Positions 1-11,423 of a stretch of 64,000 bases of DNA are shown here, in pieces. Source of the stretch: Bicyclus anynana (Eukaryota > Arthropoda > Insecta > Lepidoptera > Nymphalidae). The notes under the pieces were generated by a model. The model searched no databases and was not told where the DNA came from. It was given only the letters and a program-made list of their open reading frames with translations. How positions within the stretch are numbered: the first letter of the stretch is position 1; every line of letters starts with the position of its first letter. The stretch is taken from contig NC_069104.1 in assembly GCF_947172395.1 (NCBI RefSeq), positions 3,437,355-3,501,354 on the forward strand, read 5' to 3'. A program made the translations under genes and the position numbers.

Positions 1-245
1 ATCTGACGATGATAAAAAAAAATACTGAATCTATTAGGTACATTTAATAAAAATGAAGATTGCGTTAGTGGCTGAGTTATAAAAACGCTAATGTATAGAA
101 AAAGACGTATGATTGTCTCAAAAGATATGCGTTACAAGCGAAAAAGTTTTCAAAACTAAATAAAAACTGAACATTTACCATTATAGCTCTCAACGTACAA
201 AATATAGACTAAATGCTGTTAGTTTTTGAAATAAACAAATGAACT
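1..245. repeat. Direct repeat copy 1 (partner at 3378-3625)
   Basis: This stretch is closely matched by 3378-3625 in the same orientation, about 3.4 kb away, with scattered substitutions and small indels. Shared landmarks are GCGTTAGTGGCTGAGTTATA and ACAAAATATAGACT. No terminal TG/CA, primer-binding site or coding region between the copies supports an LTR element. It may be a dispersed repeat or a local duplication, and it is cut by the window edge. Confidence 0.75.
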
Positions 246-316
246 AATCTTGTCAATAACTTGTCAATAACCCTATGCACGCTACTACCAAAATCAAAGA
301 CATCCGCTATAGCAGG

Positions 317-448
317 TATAAAAATTCGGAATCGCGTAACACACAACACAGTCGTAACTCGTGTTAAAAAATGAAGTTTACTTCGCACAATTTATCACGA
401 ATGCACTCCAAACAAAGCGAGCGCAATTCCAAAATTCACACTTTCTAA
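317..448 (+). promoter_or_regulatory. Possible TATA/initiator promoter before a 25-codon frame
   Basis: TATAAAA at 317-323 lies 33 bp before an ACAGTCGT initiator-like site (A at 350). An ATG at 371 follows an insect-style AAAAA context. The frame runs 25 codons (begins MKFTSHNLSR) to TAA at 446-448. The spacing matches a core promoter, but the peptide is short, matches nothing I know, and no convincing splice donor lies inside it. It could be coincidence or the start of a gene with unseen introns. Confidence 0.25.
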
Positions 449-553
449 TGTCCGCGTGTAAACATTATCGAATTATCCGCCATCTGTGACGCCACCGCGT
501 TTACGTGACGTAGGGCTGCCTCCAAGACGTTTTCTAATTATCTAAAACTATCT

Positions 554-726
554 GAATTTTAGTTTTTCACAAATTCCTCGGGTACCATGGACTTTTCCGG
601 GATTAAAAGTAGCCTATGCGTTCAATCTATTTCCATTCCAAATTTCAGGCAAATCGGTTCAGTAGTTGCGGCGTTTAAGAGTAACAAACATCCATACAAA
701 CTTTCGCGTTTAAAATATTAGTAGGA
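554..726 (-). mobile_element. Helitron-like family A, 5'-side fragment
   Basis: Family A reads, on its own plus strand, TCCTACTAATATTATAAA, then GTTTGTTACTCTTT, a GAAATTTGG core, TTAATCCAG, AATCCATGG, and a CGGACGAAGTCGCGGGC hairpin ending CTAG. This copy is reversed, keeps the TC end at 726 and lacks the CTAG end. Start TC, end CTAG and A|T insertion are Helitron traits known for lepidopteran non-autonomous elements. Confidence 0.6.
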
Positions 727-736
727 TAGTAGGATG

Positions 737-960
737 TGCAGTCCTGCAGGGTTGTATTGTATATGGGTGTACCATTCAAATATAATGAGTCACTACGTTC
801 TTTTTCATCTATTTTAGTTTTTGCAATCATCTTACATTTCAACGAAATGACATAAATTATCTACTTAATTATAGTCATTTTGCGTATTGGCACTAGTGAT
901 AAGTTAATGTTATTTTATCGAAAAACCTATTCTTACTTGTTTTGTTACAATATTTATGCT
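737..960. repeat. Unclassified repeat, copy 1 (relative at 46027-46270)
   Basis: It shares CTGCAGGGTT, a GGTGTACCATT block, CAGTCACTAC-like sequence and a TTTTTGCAA block, in the same order, with 46027-46270. The match is diverged and has no clear ends, so the class is unknown. Confidence 0.4.
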
Positions 961-963
961 AGA

Positions 964-1196
964 CTAGCGGACGCCCGCGACTTCGTCAGTTCGTCATTAG
1001 TTTTGGAATTCAGTTTTTCACAAATCCCGCAGGAACCATAGATTTTCCGGTATGAAAAGTAGCCTATGTGTTAATCCAGAGTAAAAACTATTTCCATTCC
1101 AAATTTCAGCCCTAATCGCTTTAGTAGCCGCAGCGTAAAAGAGGAACAAACATACTTACACACACACAAACTTTCGCCTTTATGATATTAGTGTGA
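964..1196 (-). mobile_element. Helitron-like family A, single-module copy
   Basis: CTAG at 964-967 is preceded by A, and the reversed TC end at 1196 is followed by T, fitting an A|T target with no duplication. It carries one core module, unlike the two-module copies elsewhere in this window. A short (CA)n run lies near its 5' end. Confidence 0.65.
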
Positions 1197-1611
1197 TGAT
1201 CACAAATATAAAAAATCCCTGTCACTGCCACTACCATCTAGTTAAAATATCAAATTATACGAAAAGTTATTATCACATCACATTTCACATTATTATCACA
1301 CTATCACAAAACAAAAAAATATATTATGTCAAAAAAAATCAAAGACCTTCAGTCCAGAAGGCAATGTGGCAACCCTATAAAATCCACTTTCGGTAAGCAA
1401 ACAACTAGTAACTACTCGCTGCGGGCGAAACGGTGGGCAAACACGCGGCGGGAAACGGTACGGCATTTTGACGACATTTTAAAAATTAACGCTACGTTCG
1501 AGGGTAGGTTATAAATTTTACCTCAATTTTCAGGAGAAAATATAATTTCTCATATTACTGTTGAGTGTGCTAAAATTCCCCCGGTAGTTTGGACCTGCCA
1601 ATATTATACTA

Positions 1612-1710
1612 AAATGCTAAGTCGGTCCTATCTTTTGAGGTTTCGGATCACAAGGTTCTGGGTTCGAGTCCGGGGCTACATACAATAACTATAACATCCT
1701 ATATGATATG
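1612..1710 (+). repeat. tRNA-like SINE head fragment, copy 1
   Basis: It contains a B-box-like GGGTTCGAGTCCGGGG. A sister copy lies at 2050-2155 with the same order of blocks. The two probably belong to a third, poorly preserved tRNA-headed SINE or to a local duplication. No cloverleaf could be folded with confidence. Confidence 0.4.
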
Positions 1711-1921
1711 ATCTCTGCCTTCGATTCGGAGGGCATGCACATAAAATTTTTCAGTTGTGTGCATTTTATGAAATAATAAAAAAAAACGTGAGGAAACCTG
1801 CATACCTGAGAATTTTCGTAATTATCTACGTGTGTGAAGTCTGCCAATCCGCATTAAGTAAAGTGAACTATTAGCCTAACCCCTCTTATTCTGAGAGGAG
1901 ACTCGTGCCCAACAGTAAGCC
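1711..1921 (+). mobile_element. SINE family 2, degenerate copy
   Basis: Family 2 has a tRNA-like head (A box TAGCCCAGTGGA, B box GGTTCGAATCC), a body with TTTTCAGTTGTGTGCATTTT and CATCGTGAGGAAACCTGCAT, and a tail GAATATGGGTTGATAATGAT. Here most of the head is missing, the body is diverged, and the tail is cut at AACAGTAAGCC. Confidence 0.65.
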
Positions 1922-2049
1922 AAAAAATATGGGTTGTTAATGAGTTTTGACCAGCTAATATTATAGTGTTTTCTATTGTATTCATGCTTTTTTGATTCGT
2001 TTTTTGTGTTTGCCAAATAAAAATCTTTCTTTTTCTTTTTCTAGTACTT

Positions 2050-2155
2050 AAAATGTTCAGTCAGTCCAGTGTTTATCTTTTGCAGCTTCGAATCACAAGG
2101 TACTGGGTTCGAGTCCGGGGTCTACATATAAGATCTATTACATCCTATAGTTATC
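2050..2155 (+). repeat. tRNA-like SINE head fragment, copy 2
   Basis: It repeats the layout of 1612-1710, including AATCACAAGGTACTGGGTTC and the GAGTCCGGGG B-box region. The downstream text (ACATCCTATA) also matches, so the pair extends past the tRNA-like part. Confidence 0.4.
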
Positions 2156-2270
2156 ACTGGTCATTACAGCAGACAGTATCGCTCTATGCCCACCAACCCG
2201 CATTCAAGTCAGCGTTGTGAGTCTATAAGTCCAAATCTCCTCTCTTATAAGGTCTGGAACGGTATTTTGC
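2156..2270 (+). repeat. Fragment of a SINE/LINE tail (CCCACCAACCCGCAT type)
   Basis: The block CCCACCAACCCGCATTCAAG, followed by a decayed TCTCCTCTC stretch, resembles a common lepidopteran retroelement tail. A sister piece is at the right window edge (63951-64000). Too little remains to classify it. Confidence 0.35.
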
Positions 2271-2610
2271 CACTAAAATGACGATGAAAAAATTAATTTT
2301 ACGTGTAGTGTTGACAAAAACATTCTTCCTAACCTATTCTATTCAAAAATTAAAAAACATTTATTTTTATTTTTTCTTTAAATGAAAATTTAACAAAAAA
2401 AAAAAAATAATTGTTACTTGATAAAATGTACGTAATAGTCACTCAAGCCATTTCAATTTCCAAGTGCCCTCGTCATGGGAGAGTGAGTGAGCTAGATAAC
2501 ACGCATTTCGCTGGATCGTGGGAAAAGTAGGTTTTTCTTTCTTTGTTTAACATTCTTATAATATTATGTTACAGACAATAATAGAACAGAATACAGCAAT
2601 GCTTCTTCAT

Positions 2611-2929
2611 GGTGGAAATATCATCATCATCATTATCAACCCATATTCGGCTCACTGCTGAGCTCGAGTCTCCTCTCAGAACGAGAGGGCTTAGGCCAAT
2701 AGTCCACCACGCTGGCCCAATGCGGATGGGCAGACTTTACACACGCAGAAAATTAAGAAAATTCTCTGGCATGCAGGTTTCCTCACGATGTTATCCCTTC
2801 ACCGTTTAAGACACGTGATATTTAATTTCCTAAAATGCACACAACTGAATAGTTGGAGGTGCATGCCTCGGACCGGATTCGAACCCACACCCTCGGGAAT
2901 TGGAGGCAAAGGTCATATAGGTGGAAATA
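2611..2929 (-). mobile_element. SINE family 2, near full-length, with 10-bp TSD
   Basis: The reversed SINE body spans 2621-2919, from the (ATC)n tail to the tRNA-like head. It is bounded by identical GGTGGAAATA at 2611-2620 and 2920-2929, a perfect target-site duplication, so the insertion was by retrotransposition. The head lacks its outermost bases (GCCGTGATAGCCCAGTGGAT). Confidence 0.92.
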
Positions 2930-3377
2930 ATCTCGGCATTATTACTTCACGAGAGCTCTAGGACAAAGACTAAAATATTTATACGTCTGTGCATCGCCTT
3001 ACTGACCAAAACAAGTTCCAAACTTAGGTTACCTTTTTTGAGCTGAAAACCTTGCCCAACCTTGCTTGTTTTCCTTTTGCACCAAGGTCATCTATACTAT
3101 GATATTAAGGAGCTACCAAACGAGTAAAAAAACGCGCGACAAGCGGATAAAGGTGGCTTTTCACTAACGCTTTGGGACGCTTAGTTCAAGGTATCTAAAA
3201 ACTATATACCTTGAAATATTGTGATTACCTACGATGACCTTAAAAGATGAAAATGATCTTAAAAGTAAAATTTAAAAAAAAAAATCTACATTGGAAAATC
3301 ACACCAATAAATGGATTATGTGCTTTGCACCAGGAAAAGGTTTGCACATTTTGACGTGATGTGTGATATTTTTCAAT

Positions 3378-3625
3378 ATATCTGAAGATGATAAAAAATA
3401 ATACTGAATCCGTTAGGTACATTAAAATAAAAATAAAGATTGCGTTAGTGGCTGAGTTATAAAAAACGCTAATGTATAGAAAAAGTTGTATGATTGTCTC
3501 AAAATAAATACGTTACAAGCGAAAACGTTTTCAAAACTAGATAAAATCTAAACATTTACCATTATAGATATCAATGTACAAAATATAGACTCAATGCTGT
3601 TAGATATTTAAATAAACAAATGAAC
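3378..3625. repeat. Direct repeat copy 2 (partner at 1-245)
   Basis: It matches 1-245 in the same orientation across almost its whole length. Both copies end around AAATAAACAAATGAACTA, after which the flanks differ. Confidence 0.75.
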
Positions 3626-4018
3626 TATAGCATATAGTGTTGTTTTAACGTTTATGAAAGTAATTGTTACCTAAACTAGTCTCAGAATATATAAGATTCA
3701 AAGGTAATTTTAAGTGAAATAACATCATAAATAATAGGGTTACTATTTATATAATTTGGTACTATGAAACTAAAAATTGCACGGTTTCGCGATTCAGTCA
3801 CAAAACGCAGTTATCTAGCCTGTCTTAGTGGAAAGGCACCCTAAAGCTAGTTTCGAAACGGCGAAATGAGCACCAACCTGTTTGAAGGAATCCGGTGTAC
3901 CGACCTTTGACAAAGTCGACATGGGTTCGTGATAAAAATACCTGTTATCTAGGCTGACTCATGTGTTTATATGCGTAAGGAGAAGGTACGTAAATATCCT
4001 ATCTCTAAGTAATAAGCT
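3626..4018. other. No feature recognised
   Basis: AT-rich sequence with frequent stops in all frames. No repeat partner was found in the window. Confidence 0.5.
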
Positions 4019-4198
4019 GACATCCTGCGGTTTCAACCGCGTAGTGCCCGTTACCGTGGGAATTCGTGGACTAAATGTAGCCTATGTTACTCGGTGAAAA
4101 TGTAGCTTTCTAATGGTAAAAGAAATTCTTATAATCAGTTCAGTAGATTCTTACCCCTTTAAAATTACAAACTTGACCTCTTTTATTAGTAAGTGTAG
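4019..4198 (-). mobile_element. Helitron-like family C, diverged
   Basis: Family C shows, reversed, GCGGTTTCACCCGCGTAG, a GGGAATACGG-type block, TAGCCTATGTTACTC and GATAATGTAGCTTTC. This copy keeps those blocks (GGTTTCAACCGCGTAGTGCC, CCTATGTTACTCGGTG) and ends in TTATTAGTAAGTGTAGAT, a worn TC terminus. Confidence 0.5.
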
Positions 4199-5428
4199 AT
4201 AAAGATTCATATTCTCCCTCTTCCTCTCCCTATTTTTTCCTCGTCTTACTTCTATTAAGTCGATCCTAAAGGACTCCATTTGTACGTCTGCGATTATCAA
4301 AAATTACTGATGAGTATTTTATTAAAGGAGATTTCGTTATCATAAAATGCATTATTTCCAAGTAAGATATATTATAATTTGATGGCTTACAGGCAAGGTA
4401 ATTTTCCTTAAAAATAGGCAAAATATCATAGGCTTTTTGTTAAAGGAAAACTAATAATTAAGTATCTCGCAACTTTACTTACATGAATCCTTTGTTACAA
4501 ATATGTAAGAAAGTATTTATCTTACATTTTTAAATGTCTATTACCAGAATATATTATATCTAACCTGCCAACCTACTGTAACCTCGAGGCAAAAGAAAAA
4601 ACAAGCAAGGATTTTAATACAAAAAGCCTTTTCAAGTTTGAAACTAGTTTTACATTAAGAGGAAGACTAAATCATTTTAATTATGAATCTTTATTTCTTT
4701 GTAATTGTAAACTACTTACTACTGGTTAGGTTTGAATAGGTAATGTAAGTTCTCGAGTTCGAATTCTACGTAGTTGTTTTTAATAATCTCTGAAACGGCT
4801 GATCCGATTTTGACGGATCTTAGACTGGCAGATAGCTGATGCTATAAGCTAAATAACATAGGCCATATTTTATACCCATATACTCTTTCCTAAGTAAACG
4901 TGAGCTACACGAGTGCAACCACGGCGTTTTCGCTAGTAATAAGTAAATATTAACTGTTCCAAATAAAGTTAACTGCTAATTAGTATGGATCCTTATTAGC
5001 CCATTATCCGTGGAGATAATCATAGGAATTATAGCATTATAACGCCATACGGGCGTATCTCGAGGAGTTAATCTGTTATATGAACAATGGGAAACCGCTC
5101 TGCGGTAGTAATCGTAAATATGCTCACAGGGTGGCCACCCTCTTGGCGATTGTAGGATATATTCTTAGAAAATTAAAAAAAAATTTTATTGTTCAATTTA
5201 TTTATTTACAATTTATATCTTAGAGGAGTAAATGAATTAAACAACTTCATTGATCTAAATAAATAAAGGCGGTTTTGTGTTTGTTGGTATGTAGGTAGGT
5301 AAGTTGTTTTCACAATTTTCTCAAAATTACTTTTTTAATTAATACGAGGTTTTGTATTCTTCGTGAAAGGTTTTCATTGTCGATGTGAAGGTGGTTTTCT
5401 ATATAATAGGACTGTCACTGTCACATAA
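4199..5428. other. Mostly featureless; one Helitron-like fragment
   Basis: About 4790-4937 reads like another CTAG-ending family: it has CGGCTGATCCGATTTTGACG, AACATAGGCC, then CGCTAGTAATA. The rest is AT-rich with no recognisable gene or repeat partner. Confidence 0.4.
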
Positions 5429-5579
5429 TCATCATCATCATTATATCAGCCGATGGACGTCCACTGCAGGACATAGACCTGCAACTCGCTTGATGTCGTC
5501 AGTCCATCTGGTGAGGGGTCGACCAACACTGCGCTTTGTAGTGCGGGGTCGCCATTCCAGCATCTTGGGACCCCAACGT
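5429..5579 (-). mobile_element. RTE-type LINE 3' end, internally deleted
   Basis: Reversed LINE sequence starts with (ATG)n then ATATCAGCCGATGGACGTCC and runs into the coding tail. On the minus strand the peptide has the typical W-G-P-K-M-L-E-W-R-P-R and S-V-G-R-P-x-T-R-W-T-D-D-I-K-R-V-A-G pattern of the endonuclease-reverse transcriptase C-terminus. A piece between the tail and this motif is missing. It is a dead 5'-truncated copy. Confidence 0.8.
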
Positions 5580-7351
5580 GATTCATAATAATAATTGGTA
5601 AATGTCAAAACGGAATCTATTTTACATACATGAAAACTTTGATAGCTTACTAATGAGTCCAAAGGCTAGGTATGAATTTTACATTGTACAAACACTTTTT
5701 CTCTTACATTAAAATTTTGGTAGCTAAACTTACCTAACCTCTAATTAGGTTCAAAGTTTGAATTACTAGGAGGTTTCATTCTTTCTTTGTATTATTGTAA
5801 TACCTACTCTTTGGCACTTTTTCTATCTTTATCCAAATTCCAACTTTATTGATCTTCCCCTTATAGCTTCACTATTACTAAAGTTCTGTTTTGCACTTCC
5901 TTTTTGTACGCTTATAATTTTCCTTATTATGTGCGATTTATCCGTATCTACCTTTTTAAGCCTTCTGTTGATCTTTTTTGCTATTGTATCCTTATTTATT
6001 TGTATTATTAATGTAAAAGAAAAAGTATGGTCAACGTATTTTTTGAGAAAAAGAAAATATCAACCTTAAATGATGTGTCCGACTGTTGCAAAAAGGAAAA
6101 CTTTGAAAAAAACACAGTTAGTCCGCCCGTGATAGATGTGACATGGGTCGAACCATTATTCATTTGGAATAATACAAAAATGTGTCGCCAACGTGAAAAA
6201 ATTAATACGTTGATTACACACCCGGAAAAACTGAATGTTTATTAATGGTTTATCCAGATATACGAGCATTGGATTGGCAAATTGAGGGCATTTGTCAAAA
6301 ATATATACCTTGCATACAATTTGAATAAATCTGATTAGCCGACTGTAATAAATCAATTATTTCGACATGACATATTGTTAACATGATGAAAATAAAATTC
6401 AATGTCAAGTGATCAAAACAAAATCTTTGCTTTAAAATTGTATTCATAATTCAAATCATGATAATCTCATGACTGTAAGTGTTTTCATCGTCTATGGAAA
6501 AACAATGTCAAACAAGTTTGATGGTTTTTTTATTTTTTATGAATGACCTATATCGAGGACACAGGTACAATACTATTGAATATTTTTGCATATTTGTACA
6601 ATCCAAAATGATTATTATTACTTAATAATCAATTTTTATTTTATTTCAAGTAACTGCAGCTGTTGAAATGGAGTTATTAATTATTTTACTAAGTAGCTTT
6701 ACTAAGTTTATACCTATTATGTTTATTGGTTTATTTTATGAATTTTAAATACTGCCAAAACGGTTCAATGCCATAAAATATTTAGTTTTAATCCTTTTCT
6801 TGATTATAGTTTGTGGATTCCATACCTCAAAAGAAAAAACAAAACCACCCAGTTTGTTGTCAGTCTGTCTGTATGTTTGTCTGTCCATCTGTCTTTTAAG
6901 AACCTTTATTTTGTTATGAAGCGTATCACTAAAAATCACCTATTCATATCATTAAAACATATTATCTAGAAATAAGATAAAACATTAATCCATGTAAGTT
7001 TATTATTATGCTTTTATCCAAAGTCCAGGGTAGGATTGACCTGTAACCTTCGCGTTCCGAGAATCGTTGTCGTTTAGATAAGACCTGCGGTGACTTATTT
7101 TATTGTCACCCTACCCGGCTACCGTAACTTCGAGCTATTCTACCATAGATAAAGAGGGTGATAACGGCTTGGAGAGGACATAACGTTGTCGCCTAATTCA
7201 AACTTTAAGCTTTTTACCCACCGTGTATGAAGGGTTATGTTATTCATATGATATTTGAACAATGTACAACCTTCCATGCCCTGCGAAGTTTTGATCTGTA
7301 AATAGACGATGGTTTTTTACTTACTATCAGCCCATCTTTTTGGTGTGTCAG
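5580..7351. other. Long AT-rich stretch without a recognised gene
   Basis: The frames at 6027-6245 and 6745-6939 show no motif. A GTCTGTCTGTATGTTTGTCT run near 6860 resembles LINE 3'-UTR text. A hairpin GGTGAC...GTCACC lies near 7090-7112. Confidence 0.4.
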
Positions 7352-7680
7352 TTTTTTTTTCTTATACTTTACAAGTTAGCCCTTGACTACAATCTCACCT
7401 GATGGTTAGTGATGATGTAATCTAAGATGGAAGCGGACTAACTTGTTAGGAGGAGGATGAAAATCCACACTCCTTTCGGTTTCTACACGACATCGTACCG
7501 GAACGCTAAATCGCTTGGCGGTACGTCTTTGTCGGTAGGTTTGTAACTAGCCACGGCCGAAGCCTCCCACCAGCTAGACCTGGACCAATTAAGAAAACCT
7601 CAATCGGCCCAGCCGGGGATCGAACCCAGGACCTCCGTCATTAAATCCACCGCGCATACCACTGCGCCACGGAGGCCGTC
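7352..7680 (-). mobile_element. SINE family 1, full-length
   Basis: Family 1 has a tRNA-like head (GACGGCCTCCGTGGCGCAGT, B box GGTTCGATCCC) and a body with CTTCGGCCGTGGCTAGTTAC and CGTACCGCCAAGCGATTTAG. Its tail is GTCAAGGGCTAACTTGTAAA then poly(A). This reversed copy starts in poly(T) and ends at GGAGGCCGTC. The head could pass for a tRNA gene, but it is one of many near-identical copies joined to the SINE body. Confidence 0.9.
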
Positions 7681-7940
7681 AAAGTTAAGAATAACAATAT
7701 AAAAAAAAATCCTTGAAGATAGTGAAACTCTATATCTATTTCAGAATGGTGTATCTAATAGTCATTCATATTTAACTATTACATACACGAAGCTTTACAC
7801 AATACCTAGATATTTTATACATATAATAAATCTATTTTTAATATTTATTAAAAAAAAATCGATTCAAGCGAACGAATTCGTGGGTAATAAATGTCAAAAT
7901 ATAGTACCGAATGTGCCAAAATATCACATTATATCACAGT

Positions 7941-8263
7941 AATATATAAATGCGAAAGTTTGTATGTGTGTGTGTAAGTATGTTTGTTCCTCCTTTGTAC
8001 AGCGGCTACTGAAGCTGTTTGGCTGAAATTTGGAATGGAATTAGATTTTACTCTGGATTAACATAGGCTAATTTTCATCCCGGAAAAATCCATGGCTCTT
8101 TCACGAATCAACTACTGAACCGAATTAGCTGAAATTTGGTATGAAGATATATTATAGCCTGGATTAACACATAGACTACTTTTTATCGCGTAAAAATCCA
8201 TGGATCCCGCGGGATTTCTCAAAAACTGAATTCCACGCAGAGGAAGTCGCGGGCATCCACTAG
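7941..8263 (+). mobile_element. Helitron-like family A, two-module copy
   Basis: It carries two tandem core modules, each with GAAATTTGG and an AATCCATGG-type block. The hairpin region ends at CTAG 8260-8263, followed by T. The TCCTACT start is missing or mutated (GTAATATATAAATGCG). Confidence 0.75.
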
Positions 8264-8570
8264 TAAATAATAAAAAAGACTGATTGAATTTTACAAAAAA
8301 TATTTTCCAATTGAATTTACACTAAAACAGTTTTCCGCGCATCTCGTAAATAAAGTTACGAATACGTGGGACACGTGTATTTTGACAACCCTGGCGGAAA
8401 TTAGTTTCGCTAGAATTTTGTACAGCGAAAATGTAAAAGAAAATTCAATTGAATGCTCGACTCAAGTCAAGATCTTGAGGAATTTACTTCAGTGCTTAAA
8501 GTTCAGGAGACAAAAAACATTAAAGCATCGTAATTTTCTCGTTTCCAGGAATCCAGTTTTTTGACTAGGT

Positions 8571-8804
8571 AATAGAAATCTAATATAATTTAAGAAATTA
8601 AATATCACGTGTCTCAATCGGTGAAGGAAAACATCGTGAGGAAACCTGCATACCAGAGAATTATCTTAATTCTCTGCGTGTGTGAAGTCTGCCAATCCGC
8701 ATTGGGCCAGCGTGGTGGACTATTGGCCTAACCCCTCTCATTCTGAGAGGAGGCTCGAGCTCAGCAGTGAGACGAATATGGGTTGATGACGACGAATAGA
8801 AATC
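8571..8804 (+). mobile_element. SINE family 2, 5'-truncated, with TSD
   Basis: The SINE begins inside the body near ATTTAAGAAATTAAATATCA and runs to GAATATGGGTTGATGACGAC. AATAGAAATC at 8571-8580 and again at 8795-8804 forms a 10-bp duplication. 5' truncation with an intact TSD fits incomplete reverse transcription. Confidence 0.85.
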
Positions 8805-9825
8805 AAATTTATGTAATACTTACTAATTTCGTAGGCAAACGAAAATGGAATTAAATTATTCAATTGAATTTGGGCAAATATTTACACTAAAACATCGAAG
8901 TTTGAAAGTTGGGCAAACAATCACAAAGTAACACCTACGTAATGGCCTTCGGTGATCAGTTTGTATGGTTTGTAAAGAGAACTATTATGGTGAAATCGTG
9001 GACAGCCATTTCCGTAACCGTGTCGCCATTGAACGACGCGGTCAAAGGGTGCCAACTTGGAAATTTTGGACCTCTATGGCTCAGTTGCCCACTTTGCTTA
9101 CTTAAAGTGGACGCCCGCTATTTATTTTGCAAATAAATCTATTGGATTACATCTTACTTACATTAGTAGTAGAGATTTTTGTTAAAAAGCTTGTCCGAGG
9201 AAGAACTACTACAACTATACTAATATATAAAGCTGTAGAGTTTGTTTGGATGAACGCGCTAATCTCAGGAACTACTGGTCCGATTTGAAAAATTCTTTCA
9301 ATGTTCTGGATTATTTTAATATTGCTACAACATTATTTACAGATTTTTAAACTTGCTTGTACGAGTATGACGGCAAATAGAGCACACATATTTATTGAAT
9401 AATTTCTTGCACTAGACATTTGCTTTTTTACCATATTATATGACAGATGGATTGACTGGATAATTATTTTTAGAGATAGTAATATTATGTCCCAAAAATT
9501 GAAATATTACGGTGTCCCTAGTGTCTTTGATTTCTAGATATGGACGACGAATCAGAAGTTCTATTATAGGCAGCGCTGTAATTACTTCGACCTTTTGAGG
9601 GTATAAAAACTGGACGATTATGGTTACGCCTAGGGTATTGAGCGCTATATTGAATATAAGTTATTAATTTAAAATTAGCCTAATATTACTCTAAATTAGC
9701 GCGCCATGATACATTTGAAATATTGTATTTTATGCCATTTTCGGGAAAAATAAGTCAATTAGCTAATTCTACTAATATAAACTCGTTTGTACTTGTTTGA
9801 CTTTCTATACAAAGAATACTAAAAT
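8805..9825. other. No gene recognised; Helitron-like family B fragment inside
   Basis: 9211-9310 carries the family B start (ACTATACTAATATATAAAGC) and GAACGCGCTAATCTCAGGAA, then decays. The 75-codon frame at 8909-9136 has no motif. Its GTGGACGCCCGC end resembles a mobile-element terminus, so I do not call it a gene. Confidence 0.4.
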
Positions 9826-10141
9826 CCGCAGTGGTATGCGCGGTGGATTTGCAAGACGGAGGTCCTGGGTTCGATCTCCGGCTGAGCAGATTGAGATTTT
9901 CTTAATTTGTCCAGGTCTGGCTGGTGGGAGGCTTCGGCCGTGGCTAGTTACCACCCTACCGGCAAAGACGTACCGCCAAACGATTTAGCTTTCCGGTACG
10001 ATGCCGTGTAGAAACCGAAAGGGGTGTGGATTTTCATCTTCCTCCTTGACAAGTTAGCCCGCTTCCATCTTAGACTGCATCATCACTTACCATCAGGTGA
10101 GATTGTAGTCAAGGGCTAACTAATAAAGAATAAAAAAAAAA
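9826..10141 (+). mobile_element. SINE family 1, head slightly truncated
   Basis: It begins at CCGCAGTGGTATGCGCGGTG, lacking the first bases of the tRNA-like head. The body and poly(A) end are intact. The frame through it is a by-product of the SINE. Confidence 0.9.
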
Positions 10142-10254
10142 CTGTTTGATGCGATGCCTCCGATACGTACGATGCGGATCTGTGGACGCCTGCCATTAAT
10201 CTGACATTTTTCATTCTGGGAAGTAAATAAATATAAATGCATAAATTACACAGA

Positions 10255-10611
10255 TCCTACTAATAATATAAACGCGATAGTTTGTATGGATGTTTGTTTG
10301 TATGTTTGTTACTCTTTAACGCCGCAACTACTAAACCGATTTGGATGAAATTTGGAATGGAAATAGATTTTACTCTGGATTAACACATAGGCTATTTTTA
10401 ATTCCGTAAAAATCCTGTTTTATTTTATTATATTTAAATTGTTACTCTTTCACACCTCGACTACTGAACCGAATTAGCTGAAATTTGGTATTCAGATATA
10501 TTATAACATGGATTACCACATAGGCTATTTTTCATCCCGGAAAATACATGGTTCCCGAGTGATTTGTGAAAAACTGAATTCCACGCGGACGAAGTCGCAA
10601 GCATCCGCTAG
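10255..10611 (+). mobile_element. Helitron-like family A, two-module copy with both ends
   Basis: It starts TCCTACTAATAATATAAACG after A (10254) and ends CCGCTAG before T (10612). This is the TC...CTAG structure in an A|T site without target duplication. Two core modules are present, and the 3' hairpin GCGGACGAAGTCGCAAGCATCCGC is partly degraded. Confidence 0.85.
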
Positions 10612-11135
10612 TACCTATATGATTTTGTTTGAACGGCTATACAAATTACAAATGTAATGATTTCACGAAGTTGTGACGTCATAATTATGCAGTAATTAGT
10701 ATGTAGATATAATTATATGAGATAAAAAAAAACTAGAAACAAACTCATTTAAAAAAAAAACATTATTCACAACTTTTTTGCTTATCACACGATGTAAAAA
10801 ACTTACACGATGACTCGTTCATATAATTATTGGGCTAATGAACTTCTTATAATAGACATAGTAAGATGAAACTTGTATTAAGTAATAATCATAAAGTGTT
10901 TAATAAACTGAACGTAATATAGTCGTTTATAATGTGGAATAGTTATCAATAAAAGATAATAAACGAATAATAGTTCTCGATGTCGCTCCTTCACCTTTTT
11001 ATCTGTGCCCTGTTAGGCGCCATGTAGTTATGAACTGCATAGTCTAGTAGAAGATACGAATTAGAAACGAACTTCACCTATGTGTTTAATGGATTAAATG
11101 TGTTTTATATCAAATTTAGTACCTTAATAACCTAA
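10612..11135. other. No feature recognised
   Basis: AT-rich. GAACTTCACCTATGTGTTTA near 11075 matches the repeat seen at 11640 and 13990, so older repeat material is present. Confidence 0.4.
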
Positions 11136-11139
11136 AATT

Positions 11140-11423
11140 GAAAATTTTGAAAAACCCCCGAATGTCATGAAATTATTAATTACACTCTTGATCAAGTATC
11201 TTTCAGTTGAGACGCCATAGTATATTTACAGACATTCTTCCCCACTTTCACCCCCACTTTTAAACGGTTCAACCGATTTTCATCAAACATGTCTAAGAAC
11301 ACTCGTAAAAGTCACCTTTAATAGAAAAACTAAATTGAAATTCATCCAATCGGGAGTTATGGTGCCATAGACAGACAGGCAGACATGTCAAACATAAAAC
11401 AACTTATTGCGTCGGGAGTTAAA
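11140..11423 (+). repeat. Unclassified dispersed repeat P, copy 1
   Basis: It shares GAAAATTTTGAAAAACCCC, ATGTCATGAAATTATTA, ATTTTCATCAAACATGT and ACAGACAGGCAGACA-type blocks, in order, with 42905-43345. The text resembles the 3' part of an insect retroelement, but no coding sequence remains. Confidence 0.55.

Noticed and set aside
1..3625. An LTR retrotransposon bounded by the 245-bp direct repeats
   Set aside because: No TG/CA ends, primer-binding site, polypurine tract or gag/pol remnants between the copies.
8909..9136. A 75-codon gene
   Set aside because: No motif or promoter, and the end (GTGGACGCCCGC) looks like a mobile-element terminus. I could not confirm the repeat class, so it is left as unassigned.
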